From NCBI GenBank assembly GCA_963575745.1, contig CAUYUJ010021671.1, forward strand, positions 286,688 to 350,687: 64,000 nt of DNA, written 5' to 3'. The position numbers and the translations under genes were made by a program. Shown here one piece after another: positions 31,964 to 42,111 of this stretch. Each line of letters begins with the position of its first letter. Positions within the stretch are counted from its first letter, which is position 1. This DNA is from Prorocentrum cordatum (lineage: Eukaryota > Sar > Dinophyceae > Prorocentrales > Prorocentraceae). A model generated the notes under the pieces. The model searched no databases. It was not told where the DNA came from and saw nothing but the letters and a program-made list of their open reading frames with translations.

Positions 31964-33184
31964 ATGGTGCCTCCTCCTCCGCCGCCTGTGGATCCTGGCG
32001 CTGCTTGGGACGCTCGTCGCGTCCGCTTCGCCGACGGGACCTCCCCAGGCCTCGGCAAAGGCGGGGGGAATGGAGGCAAGGGCGGCAAGGGCGGCGCTCC
32101 CAGTGCAGTCGGAGGCGGCTCCTGGGGCACCTACGGCCGCTGGACCTGTGTCGCCTGCGGCCGCCGCAAGAATCGCCCATCCTGGTGGTTCTGCAAGCAT
32201 TGCAAGACGAGCCGCAGCGAAGTCGAGACCGCCGAGCCCCCAGCGCCCCAGGGACAGTGGCAAGCAGGCGCACCTCCACGGCTTCCTCTTCGGTCTGGAC
32301 CTCAGTTCTCGCTTGGGCCCGTGTCGGGACCTCTGCAGGGACAACCAGCTGAAGGCATGTCCAAGGGTGCGCCCGCAACCACGTCCGACCTGGAGAAGTT
32401 GGTCACCATGCTGGAGCAAGTGGGCGATTCCGACGCAGCCGCTCGCCATCGTGCTTTTCTTGGGCAGCGCAAGGCGCAGGAGGCCCCCGTCGTACTGCTT
32501 TCACAGAAGGTATCCAGGGCATTTGGTGAACTACGTACTCTACGGGAGAAAACGGACAAGGCATGCAATGTCTACGACAAGTTGGTGGAAGATGTGGCAA
32601 GGCAGAAGGACAAGATTCGGGAGCTCTCCGCCGAGCTCACTGCTGCCGAGGCCACCCACACCAAGCTGGTTCAGGAGCTCCACGCACAAGTGTCTTCTGC
32701 ACCTGTTCTACTTGACATTTCTTCTATCTTGGATGGCAAAGCTGAAGTATCGACAGCCTGCTCAAGCCCCAGTCGGATTACAAGCTGGAGCCTGAGGAGG
32801 TGGAAGAGGCCGAAAAAAAGAGCCACGCAGCTCAAGGGCGAGCTCCAGACAGCTGCGCGGGCTCTTTTCGGCGAGGCCATGCAAAAAGTCAAGCAATTTC
32901 AACAAGATCAGTCGGAGTTGTTCAAGCGGCCCGAGGCCAAGCGCAGGCGCACTGAGGAGGAGGAAGGAGCCCAGGCCAAGGGCGGAGATGGCGAAGCGGC
33001 TACTGCAACGGTGGCCCCACCAAGCTCGGCTACGGCATCTGCGGCCCCTGCTGCTCCTCCTGCTGCCGCTGAACAATCTCCAGATGGGGTGCATGGAGAT
33101 GAAGGAGTACGGGCAGCTCGGATACTTCATGAGCCCCTGCCGTCTGCGCTCCCGAAGGCGGAGGACACCCCATCGACTCTTTGA
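31964..33184 (+). CDS. LINE ORF1 nucleic-acid-binding protein
   Basis: 406 residues from ATG 31964. The upstream GTG at 31934 is not needed. A Pro- and Gly-rich N-terminus leads to a RanBP2-like zinc finger W60-x-C62-x2-C65-x11-C77-x2-C80, then a coiled coil from about residue 150 to 250 (EKLVTMLEQVGD, REKTDKACNVYDKLVEDVAR). A basic stretch (KRPEAKRRRTEEEEGA) and a Pro/Ala/Ser-rich end follow. Between about 32745 and 32820 the frame departs from the copy 1 register. A minus-one shift near 32745 is followed by one extra base in a seven-A run at 32811-32817, and the register returns. About 25 residues are therefore out of frame although the ORF stays open. Confidence 0.85.
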   Translation: MVPPPPPPVDPGAAWDARRVRFADGTSPGLGKGGGNGGKGGKGGAPSAVGGGSWGTYGRWTCVACGRRKNRPSWWFCKHCKTSRSEVETAEPPAPQGQWQAGAPPRLPLRSGPQFSLGPVSGPLQGQPAEGMSKGAPATTSDLEKLVTMLEQVGDSDAAARHRAFLGQRKAQEAPVVLLSQKVSRAFGELRTLREKTDKACNVYDKLVEDVARQKDKIRELSAELTAAEATHTKLVQELHAQVSSAPVLLDISSILDGKAEVSTACSSPSRITSWSLRRWKRPKKRATQLKGELQTAARALFGEAMQKVKQFQQDQSELFKRPEAKRRRTEEEEGAQAKGGDGEAATATVAPPSSATASAAPAAPPAAAEQSPDGVHGDEGVRAARILHEPLPSALPKAEDTPSTL

Positions 33185-34447
33185 CGAATTACCTCTTCGA
33201 GTGAGCCCTTCTGAGCCCCCGCGCAAGGGGAGGCCTGCACCGCATCTTTCTTCTGTGCCAGGTGGGCCAAGTTTTTGTGCCCCAGTGAAGTTTCAGCCCC
33301 CAGTGGATCTCGGGGTGAGCTTCGGTGGCCCAGGGGCTGCCTACGGGGAACACACCATCCGGGCCCAGGCATTCCCCTCTTGTGAGCCCCCTGCTGCGTC
33401 CATTGGCACTGTCTGTGCTGGCCGTTCCAGTAGGAGAGGGCTGATTTCAGCGGTGAAAGACACCCTTGCTAGGTGCCAGGGGATCCTCCGCCAAGGTTTT
33501 GAACTTTTTGATAGCTCCCTAGGAGCCGACCCCGCCCCTCTGATCATCTCGTCGGGAACTCTTCGGACCCTGCGAGAGCCCCTTTCGGGAGCCTGGGATA
33601 AGCTCACCCAAGGGGTCAAAGTCGTTTCCAAGTTTTTAACTGCTCAGGACGCTTGCGTCTCTGCTCCCGCCATGGAAATGTCTGTGCGCGCGTCTAGGGT
33701 GAGGGGCCTCACGGGCCCTAGGCAGCCTCATGGTGGCAAGCACTCTGGGACCCCTCTCCTCGAGCCCATGGATCCTGATCAGTTCCCCGTCGACGCTTTC
33801 CAGCCCGTCGTGGAAACCTGCAACGTCTCAGGGTGGGGCTCTGCACAGCGCTGGTTGCAGCGGACTCCTGCGCACATCGTGCTGATGCAAGAGCACCACA
33901 TCTTTGACGACCAGCTCGCCTCAGCATCCTCTTGGAGTATAAGACATGGTTGGAAGTCACTTTTCCTACCTGCTGACAAAGGACCACGCGGAGGTCCCTC
34001 TGCTGGCGTTGCCATCCCAGTTCGTTCTGGTCTAGGCCTCCACGCGCTGCAGAGTGGCATGGATGTCGCGAAGCACCGTGCGATTGCGGGGTGGTCGACC
34101 TCCCCGACGGCACTCAGATTCTGTGCGCGTCCCTCTATCTCAGAGATTGTGAAGACCTATCGGATGCGAACCTGGACCTCCTCTCTCGGACAGGCTCATT
34201 GATTGGCTCCATGGGGTATCCAGTCATCATAGGAGGGGACTTCAACATGATCCTGTCGGTCGTCGTTCAGTCGCACCTCGGGGACTCGCTAGGGCAGTGG
34301 ATGATACCAGGTGACACCACTTGCAATTCGGTCGCGGGCCCTGAGGTGTATGACTATTTTTTGTTTCGCATGGGCTCAGCAAAGGGGTTGCTAGGGTGTC
34401 GGTGCGGCAGGACAGTGATTTATCCCCCCACTCGCCTGTGCACTTGA
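33185..34447 (+). pseudogene. 5' part of LINE ORF2: endonuclease domain with two frameshifts
   Basis: After the ORF1 stop, a long Pro/Ser-rich leader (33190-33760) precedes an endonuclease/exonuclease/phosphatase domain. VETCNVSGWGSAQRWLQ, VLMQEHHIFDD and SAGVAIPVRSGLG lie in one frame to about 34090. YLRDCEDLSDANLDLL and the GGDFNM motif lie in a second frame (34091-34395). The C-terminal motif SDLSPHSPV lies in the third, which continues into the reverse transcriptase. Each change corresponds to one missing base in a run of four G (near 34094 and 34378). All expected motifs survive, so the break may be very recent or a sequencing artefact. Confidence 0.85.
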
Positions 34448-37400
34448 CCCTCCACCCCTTCCTGAGTAAGTTGCAAGCCCTCAGCTTTCGTAACCCCCCT
34501 AAGTTGGCCTCCTCTCCGCTCCCCCCCGTCTGCAAGCTGGACCCCTTCCCCGCTTTGCGCCCTGCCGTCGCCCGTGTGTTGGATGAAGCTCGGAATGCGG
34601 TGGACAGGGGGGATTTCGACGCCATCCAGGATTATGTGGACCAGTTGTATCGGCTTTGGGCGGACCAGGCCGAGGCTGAAGTGGCAGTGGCCACTGGCAC
34701 CCAGCTCCCCTTCCGCGGGTCCCGAGGGAAGGCCCCTGCTCTCAGATGGAAGAACATCCTGGCCCCCGACACCCAGAGCCCTAAGCAGCCCGTCTTGTTT
34801 GCACATAGGTGGCTTAACTCTCAGTCGCTGAGGCTCGGGCTCCACTGGGATGCCAGTGATCGTGCAGGTGTTGCTTCTGTGCTACATGTTCTGCGCACCC
34901 CTGCCGGGGCCATAGCCAGCGGCCTGGATGCTAGCCCCCGCCTGCTCCCGTACCTCGTCGAGGTCGGGGGCGCCATGCTCGACGCGCTGGAGGTGCACGA
35001 GCAGACATCCCGTCAGGGGATTTTACTGAAACGTCGACGTCTTGATGTCGCTCCTGGAGATGCGGCAGACCCAGGAGCGCGCTTTGCAGTCATTTCTCGT
35101 GATTTTGTCTGCTGGCGCAACACGTTTAATGACCGCATGCAGGAAGTCGAGAGCGACGCCAGGAAGGCGGCCTCGGCTGAATGGAGAGACTGGCTGTTAG
35201 AGAAGGCGGATCAAGGGGCGAGGGAGATACATATGGTCTCGAAGGGGGCCACCCCCTGGAAGCCTACCACCACCTTGGCTAGCGACGGTGTTGTGATTGC
35301 GGACCCCTTGTCCCTCCTTCGTGCCGAGAGCCAGCGTTTCTCGAGCCTCTGGGGGAACGGAAAGGCCCGCCCGTGGCTCCCCAAGGGTATCTTGTCCCCT
35401 GCTTTGCCCGAGTTTAGGCCCGAAGATATCCGTGCGGTCTCCAAAGGGTTCCGTGAGCGCACTGCTGTTTCGGTTGATGGATTTCACATGAAGCACTTTG
35501 CGATGATGTCTGATGCCAGTCTCAGCCTCCTGTGCGACATCTTAGGATTGATGGAGAGGTCGGCTGTCATCCCTATGCAAATTTCCATCATCATCATGGC
35601 TCTGATTGCTAAACCGTCATCGGGGTTCCGTCCTATCGGCATCTTCTGCAGCCTGTTTAGAGTTTATGGCAAGCTTCGCCGAACTCTCGCCGATGAGTGG
35701 GAAGCTAGATTTACGAGAGAGTATTTTTGTGCTGGCCCGTTTGAAGGTGCGCAGGACGTCGTCTGGCGCCAAGCCTGCCATGCCGAGGCCAACACCACTC
35801 AAGGGAAGGAATGTGCCACTCTGTTAACTGACTTGTACAAGTACTATGAGACCCTGGATCTCCAGGTCCTGGCCCTCCGTGCTCACCAGGTTGGTTTCCC
35901 TGTTGGTATCTCGTACCTGTGCATTGCCATGTACTCCCAGGCCAGGTTTCTTTCCTTGGGAGGATTTGTGGACGGGCCCTATTGGGCCCTGGCGGGGGTG
36001 GTGGCGGGGTGTTCCCTGGCCGCGACCTTCATCAGGGCTAATGCTATTCAAGATTTGGACGCCCTCCGCCTCCCTCAGGCCGTCCAGTTCAAACTCTACA
36101 TCGACGATGGAGGCCTGTCTGCCACGGGTTCCTTTAAACAAGTTTTAAAGCGGCTACCTCAGGCCGCGGCTGACTTGCATGACGCCCTCGTACACGGAGT
36201 GGGCGCGGTCATCAGTAAGGAAAAGATGTCCTTAGTTTGCTCCTCGCGCCCCTTAGGCAAAGCCATCTCTCGGGCTCTCGGGGGTCTCGCGGGGCCGATC
36301 TTGGACTCCGACTCGGCGACCAATTTGGGAATTGATTTTTGCGCTGGTAGGCCGTCCAGGGTTCGAGGGAGAAACTCCAAGGCTAAGGAAAGGGTTAGGA
36401 AGGCGAAAGATAGGACTGCTCGTTTGGTTCGAATGAGGCCCGCCATTTCGGGTAAGCGTTGTCGTAATGTTTTCGTCGCGGGTCCTCTCCCTGGGGCCGT
36501 GTATGGGCGCGAGATCTCTGGGGTCACGGACCACGAGCTCCTCTCCCTCAGGCAGTTGGCTGGGAAGGCCCTGAAGCCTAGTGCTGGAGGTCGGTCGCTC
36601 ACCGCTCTCATGCTGTGCCACGACGACCCACCGTGGGTCGCCTCCATTGTCCCTATCTACCGCTGGGCGAAAGAGGTTTGGACCACCCATCATCGGCTGT
36701 ACCCTCATGCCCTCTCGTTCGCCACGCTTCGTTCGGCTTGGAATGCTGTGTTTTCGAGGCCCTCGGGCCTCTGGAGGAGTGTCGCGGGCCCGATCAGTGC
36801 GATGAGGAAGTCTCTTGAGCGTGTTTCGTGGCCCATGCCTTCCTTCACGGTGCTCCGTGATGAGAAAGGATTCGATATTCACTTGACCCAGGTCTCGCCC
36901 GCGATGGTCAGATCGCTGCTTGGGAGAGCGGTGCGTCGTACCCTCGAGTGGGATCTGGGAGCTAGGCACAATCTCGGTAGGGTTTGCACTGATGGGATCC
37001 TCAGTCTCCTCACCTCTCGGAAGTTTACGGCTTTCGAAAAAGGTTGTGTCCGCTCTCTCTTCTGCCATGCCACCTACACCAGGGCCAAGGCCAGATCCCT
37101 GGGATATATTATTGATGCCACCTGTTCTCTTTGTGGAGACGGGGACGACACGATTCGTCACCGTCTCTGGCGCTGCCCTGCCTGTGAGGAACTCAGGACG
37201 GAGTTGATTCCAGCTAAGGTGCGGGAGTGGGCAGGCCAAGCGGACGACACCCTGGCCTGCTACGGCCTCTTCCCCCACCCAGCTGAGGCCTTCCCCCAGC
37301 CGTCGTTCGAGGAGGGGGTCGTCACGGAGCTTTGTGAGGGGTACGAGCATTTGGTTTTCGAACAGGACTTCGCTGGTCTGATTTTTGTGGACGGTTCCTG

Positions 37401-38400
37401 CCTACGACACCCAGTGGGCGAGCTTTCACGTGCTGGATGGGCCGTCTCGTTGCTCGACCCTTCCAACATGCAGGAGATGGTCAGGATTCGGGGCCCTGTG
37501 TGGCCTCCCTACCCCCAGACCCCCCAGAGTGCAGAATACCACGCTTGTTGTGCTGCTGCTAGGTTTGTTGCCAACCCATCTACCATACATTCTGATTGCC
37601 AGAATGTTGTAGATTATGCTAGTTTAGATTGGACAAAACAGACCAGCCACAAACGCCTGTACCCGGGGTGTGCCCAGCTCGTGCGTGAGAATTTACCAGT
37701 CATCACTACGAGCAAGGTGAAGGCTCATCAAAATGTAGACGAAGCGGCCGACGACCGAGACCGCTTCCTCCGTATTGGTAATAAGGATGTGGATGCCGCA
37801 GCCAAGGTCGCTGCGGCTTCCCACCCGCAGCCCAGCAGGGAGCAGGTGGAGGAGTTTGATCGACAATATGCAGTCGCGCGAGCTGTGGGAGTGTTGGCGG
37901 CAAAGCTCCTCCCGCTATGGCCGCCTCTCGAGATTGGTCCTGGTGTCGTCCGTGAGGTCGTGTGTCGTGAGAGCGGCGCTGGCCTTGGGACAGCTGCTGC
38001 CACCCCACACGCCTGGCAGCAGATAGGAGCTTTCTGGAGATGCACTGTGTGTTTGTCTGCCTCACGCGGGGTTCGGGCCCCGCCGCAGGAACATGGGATT
38101 GGAGGTTGGTTTTGGCCTCCTCTGCCTGGCGTTTGCCCTCAACGCAGTAGACTTGATCCTACGCTGCTTGCAGAGAAGGGGCATCGGTGCATTTCTCCCG
38201 AGTGCTCCGACTCGACCCGCCTTATCGTTTGCCTGAGGTGCAAGGCCATCAGCGGGCAGCGAGCCATGAATTTGTCTCGTCAGTGCGCCGAGCACCCCAA
38301 CAGTGCGGGTGCTCGGCATTGTTGGCAGAGAATATGCCGTGGCCTTCATCCGAAGAATGACAGAGTCACGGTTGAGCGAGGACCCTGGTCGGATCTTTAA
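34396..38400 (+). CDS. LINE ORF2: reverse transcriptase and RNase H
   Basis: 1334 open codons. The left edge is only where the frame re-enters after a shift; there is no true start codon here, and the protein should begin upstream with the nuclease. Fingers motif GFRPIGIF lies near residue 411; the region usually called motif B reads AGCSLAATFIR; the catalytic YIDD is at 568-571 (FKLYIDDGGLSATG). A zinc knuckle C-x2-C-x8-H-x4-C (CSLCGDGDDTIRHRLWRC) lies near 915. RNase H residues are D999 (FVDGS), E1047 (SAEYHA), D1067 (HSDCQN) and D1131 (GNKDVD). A Cys/His-rich tail (CISPECSDS, VCLRCK) precedes the stop. In APE-type LINEs the nuclease nicks DNA and the RT copies element RNA from the nick. 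Confidence 0.95.
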   Translation: MSVRQDSDLSPHSPVHLTLHPFLSKLQALSFRNPPKLASSPLPPVCKLDPFPALRPAVARVLDEARNAVDRGDFDAIQDYVDQLYRLWADQAEAEVAVATGTQLPFRGSRGKAPALRWKNILAPDTQSPKQPVLFAHRWLNSQSLRLGLHWDASDRAGVASVLHVLRTPAGAIASGLDASPRLLPYLVEVGGAMLDALEVHEQTSRQGILLKRRRLDVAPGDAADPGARFAVISRDFVCWRNTFNDRMQEVESDARKAASAEWRDWLLEKADQGAREIHMVSKGATPWKPTTTLASDGVVIADPLSLLRAESQRFSSLWGNGKARPWLPKGILSPALPEFRPEDIRAVSKGFRERTAVSVDGFHMKHFAMMSDASLSLLCDILGLMERSAVIPMQISIIIMALIAKPSSGFRPIGIFCSLFRVYGKLRRTLADEWEARFTREYFCAGPFEGAQDVVWRQACHAEANTTQGKECATLLTDLYKYYETLDLQVLALRAHQVGFPVGISYLCIAMYSQARFLSLGGFVDGPYWALAGVVAGCSLAATFIRANAIQDLDALRLPQAVQFKLYIDDGGLSATGSFKQVLKRLPQAAADLHDALVHGVGAVISKEKMSLVCSSRPLGKAISRALGGLAGPILDSDSATNLGIDFCAGRPSRVRGRNSKAKERVRKAKDRTARLVRMRPAISGKRCRNVFVAGPLPGAVYGREISGVTDHELLSLRQLAGKALKPSAGGRSLTALMLCHDDPPWVASIVPIYRWAKEVWTTHHRLYPHALSFATLRSAWNAVFSRPSGLWRSVAGPISAMRKSLERVSWPMPSFTVLRDEKGFDIHLTQVSPAMVRSLLGRAVRRTLEWDLGARHNLGRVCTDGILSLLTSRKFTAFEKGCVRSLFCHATYTRAKARSLGYIIDATCSLCGDGDDTIRHRLWRCPACEELRTELIPAKVREWAGQADDTLACYGLFPHPAEAFPQPSFEEGVVTELCEGYEHLVFEQDFAGLIFVDGSCLRHPVGELSRAGWAVSLLDPSNMQEMVRIRGPVWPPYPQTPQSAEYHACCAAARFVANPSTIHSDCQNVVDYASLDWTKQTSHKRLYPGCAQLVRENLPVITTSKVKAHQNVDEAADDRDRFLRIGNKDVDAAAKVAAASHPQPSREQVEEFDRQYAVARAVGVLAAKLLPLWPPLEIGPGVVREVVCRESGAGLGTAAATPHAWQQIGAFWRCTVCLSASRGVRAPPQEHGIGGWFWPPLPGVCPQRSRLDPTLLAEKGHRCISPECSDSTRLIVCLRCKAISGQRAMNLSRQCAEHPNSAGARHCWQRICRGLHPKNDRVTVERGPWSDL

Positions 38401-38475
38401 GCGACCAGGGGCTGGCGGCCTGCCCCTCCATGCCGCCAGAGCGTCACTGCAGAGGTGGAAGGGCCTGTTGCGGGC

Positions 38476-38652
38476 AAAAAAAATCCTCCTCCTCCTCCTC
38501 CTCCTCCTCCTCCGTTTCCTCATCCCCCTATCCCTCATCCGCCTCCTCCTCCTCCTCGTTTTCCTCCTCCTCCTCCTCCTCCTCCTCCTCCTCCTCCTCC
38601 TCCTCCTCCTCCTCCTCCTCCTCCTCCTCCTCCTCCTCCTCCTCCTCTATTT
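38476..38652 (+). repeat. A8-T-(CCT)n tail of LINE copy 2
   Basis: Eight A (38476-38483), T, then CCT to about 38648. The junction has the same form as in copy 1. Confidence 0.9.
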
Positions 38653-38917
38653 CTCCTCCTGGCAAGAAAAGGCGGCATGCTGAGCACACGCTCCTGGCTT
38701 TGGGGGGTGGAAGTGGCCGGGCCCACCCGCCACGTGCCCCAGACTTCCGACAGCATGTGATCAAGACGGGGGCCCTTGGAGCTCTCGACCTCATCCTTGG
38801 GACGTGTTTGCCGTCGTGGATCGTCCACACCTGGCTTTTTATCAGAGCCCCCGTGCCTCGAAGCAGCTCCCAAAGGCCGACATGGCGAAGTAAAAATCTC
38901 CCGTCGCGTGTTTACTA
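38653..38917. other. Unassigned stretch
   Basis: Nothing recognised. Confidence 0.4.
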
Positions 38918-39106
38918 GAGACGCTGGGACGTACAGCGGGCCCGTGCCATAAGGATGCGCGAGAAGGATGTAAGGGCCTTGGACGCCCACTTCGAAGCTT
39001 TTCGAGCGGGGCACGGCCAACGAACGTGGCCAAGGATGGGCCGAGGAGGCAAGGATGCAAGGAGACCATTGGGAGGGTTGACCATCACTACTTTGCGGCT
39101 TGACTC
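38918..39106 (+). repeat. Family G element G2
   Basis: Starts near GTACAGCGGGCCCGTGCCAT; the interior has TTTTCGAGCGGGGC and AAGGATGGGCCGAGGAGGCA; ends GCGGCTTGACTC. Close to G1. Confidence 0.7.
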
Positions 39107-39269
39107 TATGGGGCATCCCCCTGTCGAGGTCGACCCGAGGACGTCTGGCGGGAGGCGCACACCACCCAAGGCGAGGGCCGAGGTTGATCCAGCCGAGGGC
39201 GGCGAGGCTCCCCTCCACCAGGGCGAACCCCTGTAAAACAACATGCCGAGTGAAGCCAGCTTGCCTCCA
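39107..39269. other. Unassigned stretch
   Basis: Nothing recognised. Confidence 0.4.
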
Positions 39270-40115
39270 GGAGCCTCCCCCCCTCCTCCCCCTCCTCCTC
39301 TTCCTCCTGCCTCCTCCTCCTTCTCCTCCTCCTCCTCCTCCTCCCTCCTCCCTCCTCCTCCTCGCGCTCCTCCTCCCCCTCCTCCTCCTCCTCCTCCTCC
39401 TCCTCCTCTCCCCTCCTGCCTCCTCCTCCTTCTCCCCTCCTCCTCTCCTCCTCCTCCCCCTCCCTCCTCCTCCTCGCGCTCTCCTCCCCCTCTCCTCCTC
39501 CTCCTCTCCTCCTCATCCTTCTCGTCATCCTCCTTTCCTCCTCCTCCTCCTCCTCCTCCTCCTCCCCCTCTCCTTGTCCTCCTCCTCCTCCTCCTCCCCC
39601 TTCTCCTCCTCCTCCTCCTCCTCCTCCTCCTCCTCCAAATCTCCTCCTCCTCCTACTCGTCCCTCCCCCCTCTCTTTCTCTCGGCGGCGCATCCAGGGAG
39701 GAAGCGAGACGGGGCGGACCTTCTCAGAAGACTCGGTCGTCCCCCAGCCTTCTGAAAGGTTCTCTGGGCCTTCCCCAAAGAACCCACCGCCTTGTGAGAA
39801 GGCCGTCTCCTTCTCACTCCCCCTCCTGCTCCTCCTCCCATCCCACCTCCTTCTCCTCCTCCTCCTCCTCCACCGCCTCCTCCTTTTCCCTTCTTATCCT
39901 CCTCCTCTTCCTCCTCCTTCCTCCTCCTCCTCATCATCCTCCGTCCTCCTCATCATCCTGCCTCTTCCCCTCCCCTCCTTCCTCCTCTCCCCTACTCCTC
40001 CTCGTCCTCCCCTCCCTCCTCCCTTCCCCTCCCTCATCCCCTCCCTCTCCTCCTCCTCCTCCTCCTCCTTCTCCTCCTCCTCCTCCTCTTCCTCCTCCTC
40101 CTTCTCCCTCCACCG
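39270..40115 (+). repeat. (CCT)n tracts with an embedded family I copy
   Basis: CCT at 39270-39650 and 39820-40115. Positions 39682-39830 carry GGCGGCGCATCCAGGGAGG and CCTTCTCAGAAG of family I (copy I2). Confidence 0.8.
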
Positions 40116-40150
40116 CCCGCCCAATGTCTCGAGCTTGCGCCAGGATAATT

Positions 40151-40218
40151 AGCTCATCGTTGTCGTTGTCGTCGTGGTCTTCGTCGTGGCCGTCGTCGTC
40201 GTCGTCGTCGTCGTCCTT
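40151..40218 (+). repeat. (GTC/TCG)n array
   Basis: GTCGTC units over about 68 bp. Confidence 0.85.
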
Positions 40219-40937
40219 CTGGGTCGGCGGCACCGGCCGTAAGGCCTTCACAATAGACCCGCACCCAAACCCCTGGCCGCTAGGGTAGTTCTGACGCCAG
40301 CCCTCCTTGACCTGAGCCCCGTCACCTCAGGCGCGCCCCGCAGCCGCGGCCCCGGCCCCGACGGCACCTCGCAGCCCAGATGGCCTCCGTACCCCCAGCC
40401 CCTGGGCCTTAGGAGCGCGCGGGTAGGCGCAGGGGCGGCCAGTAGAGCCGCGCTGGGGATAGGGCATGAGGGGGGACGGCAGGGGCAACGCACGAACAAT
40501 CTGAACTTGACTATCCTGACGGTTGCCCGCGGGGGGCCTCGAACAGTTTCACGGGGGGGGTCCTCAAGGTCGGTCGCCCAGCCAAGTCTGGGGCTGGCCA
40601 CCCGCCTGCTCTTGGACCGGTCGCCCGCCAGTCCTTGGGATGGTCGCCCGCCAGCCGATGGCTCGCCAAGAACGATCGACATGTTTCATGGCACAAGGCC
40701 AGAAGCACTACTGCATGTTATGGCGCACGCCCGAAAAACAGCGAGGTCCTCAATAATCTCGCGCGCACAACAAAAAGACTAGGTTTTTCCATGGCGCACG
40801 CAGCATGGCGCGCCCAAGGCTTGCTTCAATCGACGAAAATGTGTATGTTTGTGCCGCCAAGACCATCAGTGCCGTCAATGAGGTAAACCTCTACCGTCAA
40901 TGAGGTGAACCTCTACTACCCTGATTCGGTGGTGGAT
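40219..40937. other. Unassigned stretch
   Basis: Four close GGTCGCCCGCCAG-like units at 40570-40665. No gene recognised. Confidence 0.4.
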
Positions 40938-41140
40938 TTCGGAAACCCTGAACCCCAAAACGCTTTCATCTCTTGGGGTCGCATCATTTACTTCCGCCGC
41001 CTTCCGCCAGCCTTCCGCCGGCCTCCGCCGGCTTCCGCCCGCGGAGGCGGCCTCGTTTTACTTTCGCCGACCTTCCGCCGCCTTCCGCGGTGGAAGAGAT
41101 GACAACTCCTTCGATCCTCGAAGGCAACGCCCCTCTTGGA
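40938..41140. repeat. Family F element F1
   Basis: Contains GAAACCCTGAAC, ATTTACTTCCGCCGCCTTCC, GCCCGCGGAGGCGGCCTCG and AGAGATGACAACTCCTTCGA. Copies at 49636-49840 and 52228-52400. Confidence 0.8.
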
Positions 41141-41146
41141 GCGTCG

Positions 41147-41470
41147 CAGGTCTGGTCCGTTTCGCTTGAGGCGTCCTAGCAACTCTGGGCACGGAGATAC
41201 CGCGCGAGAGGTGACTTGTCTGGCCCGTTTCGCTTGAGAAATCCTGGCAACTCTCGGCGCGGAGACGCCGAGAGATGGTTATTGCCGGACAGCATCCTCG
41301 CATCTCTGGACTGGGCTCGGGGATCAGCGCGGGCGAGGTGTTCTGGCCCCTTCCACCTGGCATGTCACGACTCTGGGCTCAGAACTCCTGCGCGCGAGGT
41401 GGTCTGGCCCATTTCGTCTGAGACATCCTCGCACATCTGGGCTCTGAGATGCCGCGCGCGAGGTGGCCCA
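41147..41470 (+). repeat. Degenerate tandem repeat, unit about 70 bp, five units
   Basis: Each unit runs roughly GTCTGGCCCGTTTCGCTTGA, then a GCAACTCTGGGC-like segment, then GCGCGCGAGGTG. It directly follows F1. Confidence 0.75.
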
Positions 41471-42111
41471 CCCCCGCCCAGGCCTCTCTCTCCCGATGTG
41501 CGCCCCGGCGCCAGAACTTCCGGGGGGAGCCCAGCCACGGCGGCGAGCCCAGACACCCTGCGCCTCGATGTGTTCGATGCGTGGGCCCCAGGACCTCTCA
41601 ACACCTTCCCAAGGTGTTTTTTTTCTTCTTCGATGGCCATGAGCCACGCGGCGTCCCATCCCGAGCTGTTCGTTGACGGTCCTGGGCCAGGGACGGGCCT
41701 CCAGAGGCCAGACACGGCGACCTACTTTTTTGTTGTTTCACGTCGCAGCGCGGCAGAGGCAATCCGCACCCGCGCTCGAGTAGGCGGGGAATCGGGCACC
41801 AACTCGTTATCTGGCTGCAAGAGGGGAGAAGGAGACTGAGGGCGGCCGCGGAAGGCGGGCGAACGAGGGAAGCACTCACTGCACGAAGACCTTCGTCAGG
41901 AGCGGCCGGTGCGGCCCAAACGGCGATAGACGGGTCGGCTCGAGTTTTTCGGGGCGCCCGATGTCTGGGAAGAGCGCTCCAGGAGGCCCAAAATCCCACC
42001 AGGAGCCTCTTCGTGAACGTTTTCTGATTCGGCGTTTCGACATTGGGCGAAGGGGGGGCAGGGGGGGTCTGGCTACGGACCTCTGCTTCGCGCGACTGTT
42101 CGAAAGGGTGC
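41471..42111. other. Unassigned stretch
   Basis: Positions 42028-42090 share TCGGCGTTTCGACA, a G-rich run and TCTGCT.C.TGCGACTGTT with 62588-62655. No gene recognised. Confidence 0.4.

Larger units (their letters stand above)
31838..38484 (+). mobile_element. LINE retrotransposon copy 2, inserted in (CCT)n
   Basis: Order: degenerate spliced-leader relic (31838-31859), 5' UTR, ORF1 (31964-33184), ORF2 (about 33190 to 38400), a 3' UTR of about 75 nt, eight A, one T and (CCT)n. The upstream flank is also (CCT)n. Compared with copy 1 it has about 500 extra nucleotides between the zinc-finger protein and the nuclease domain. Its reverse transcriptase, knuckle, RNase H and C-terminal Cys cluster form one uninterrupted frame of 1334 codons. 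Breaks are limited to single-base shifts, mostly in homopolymers. Confidence 0.92.

Noticed and set aside
31838-38400. Retrovirus or LTR retrotransposon
   Set aside because: No LTRs, no protease or integrase, and the nuclease is of the endonuclease/exonuclease/phosphatase type with an A-T-(CCT)n tail, as in LINEs.
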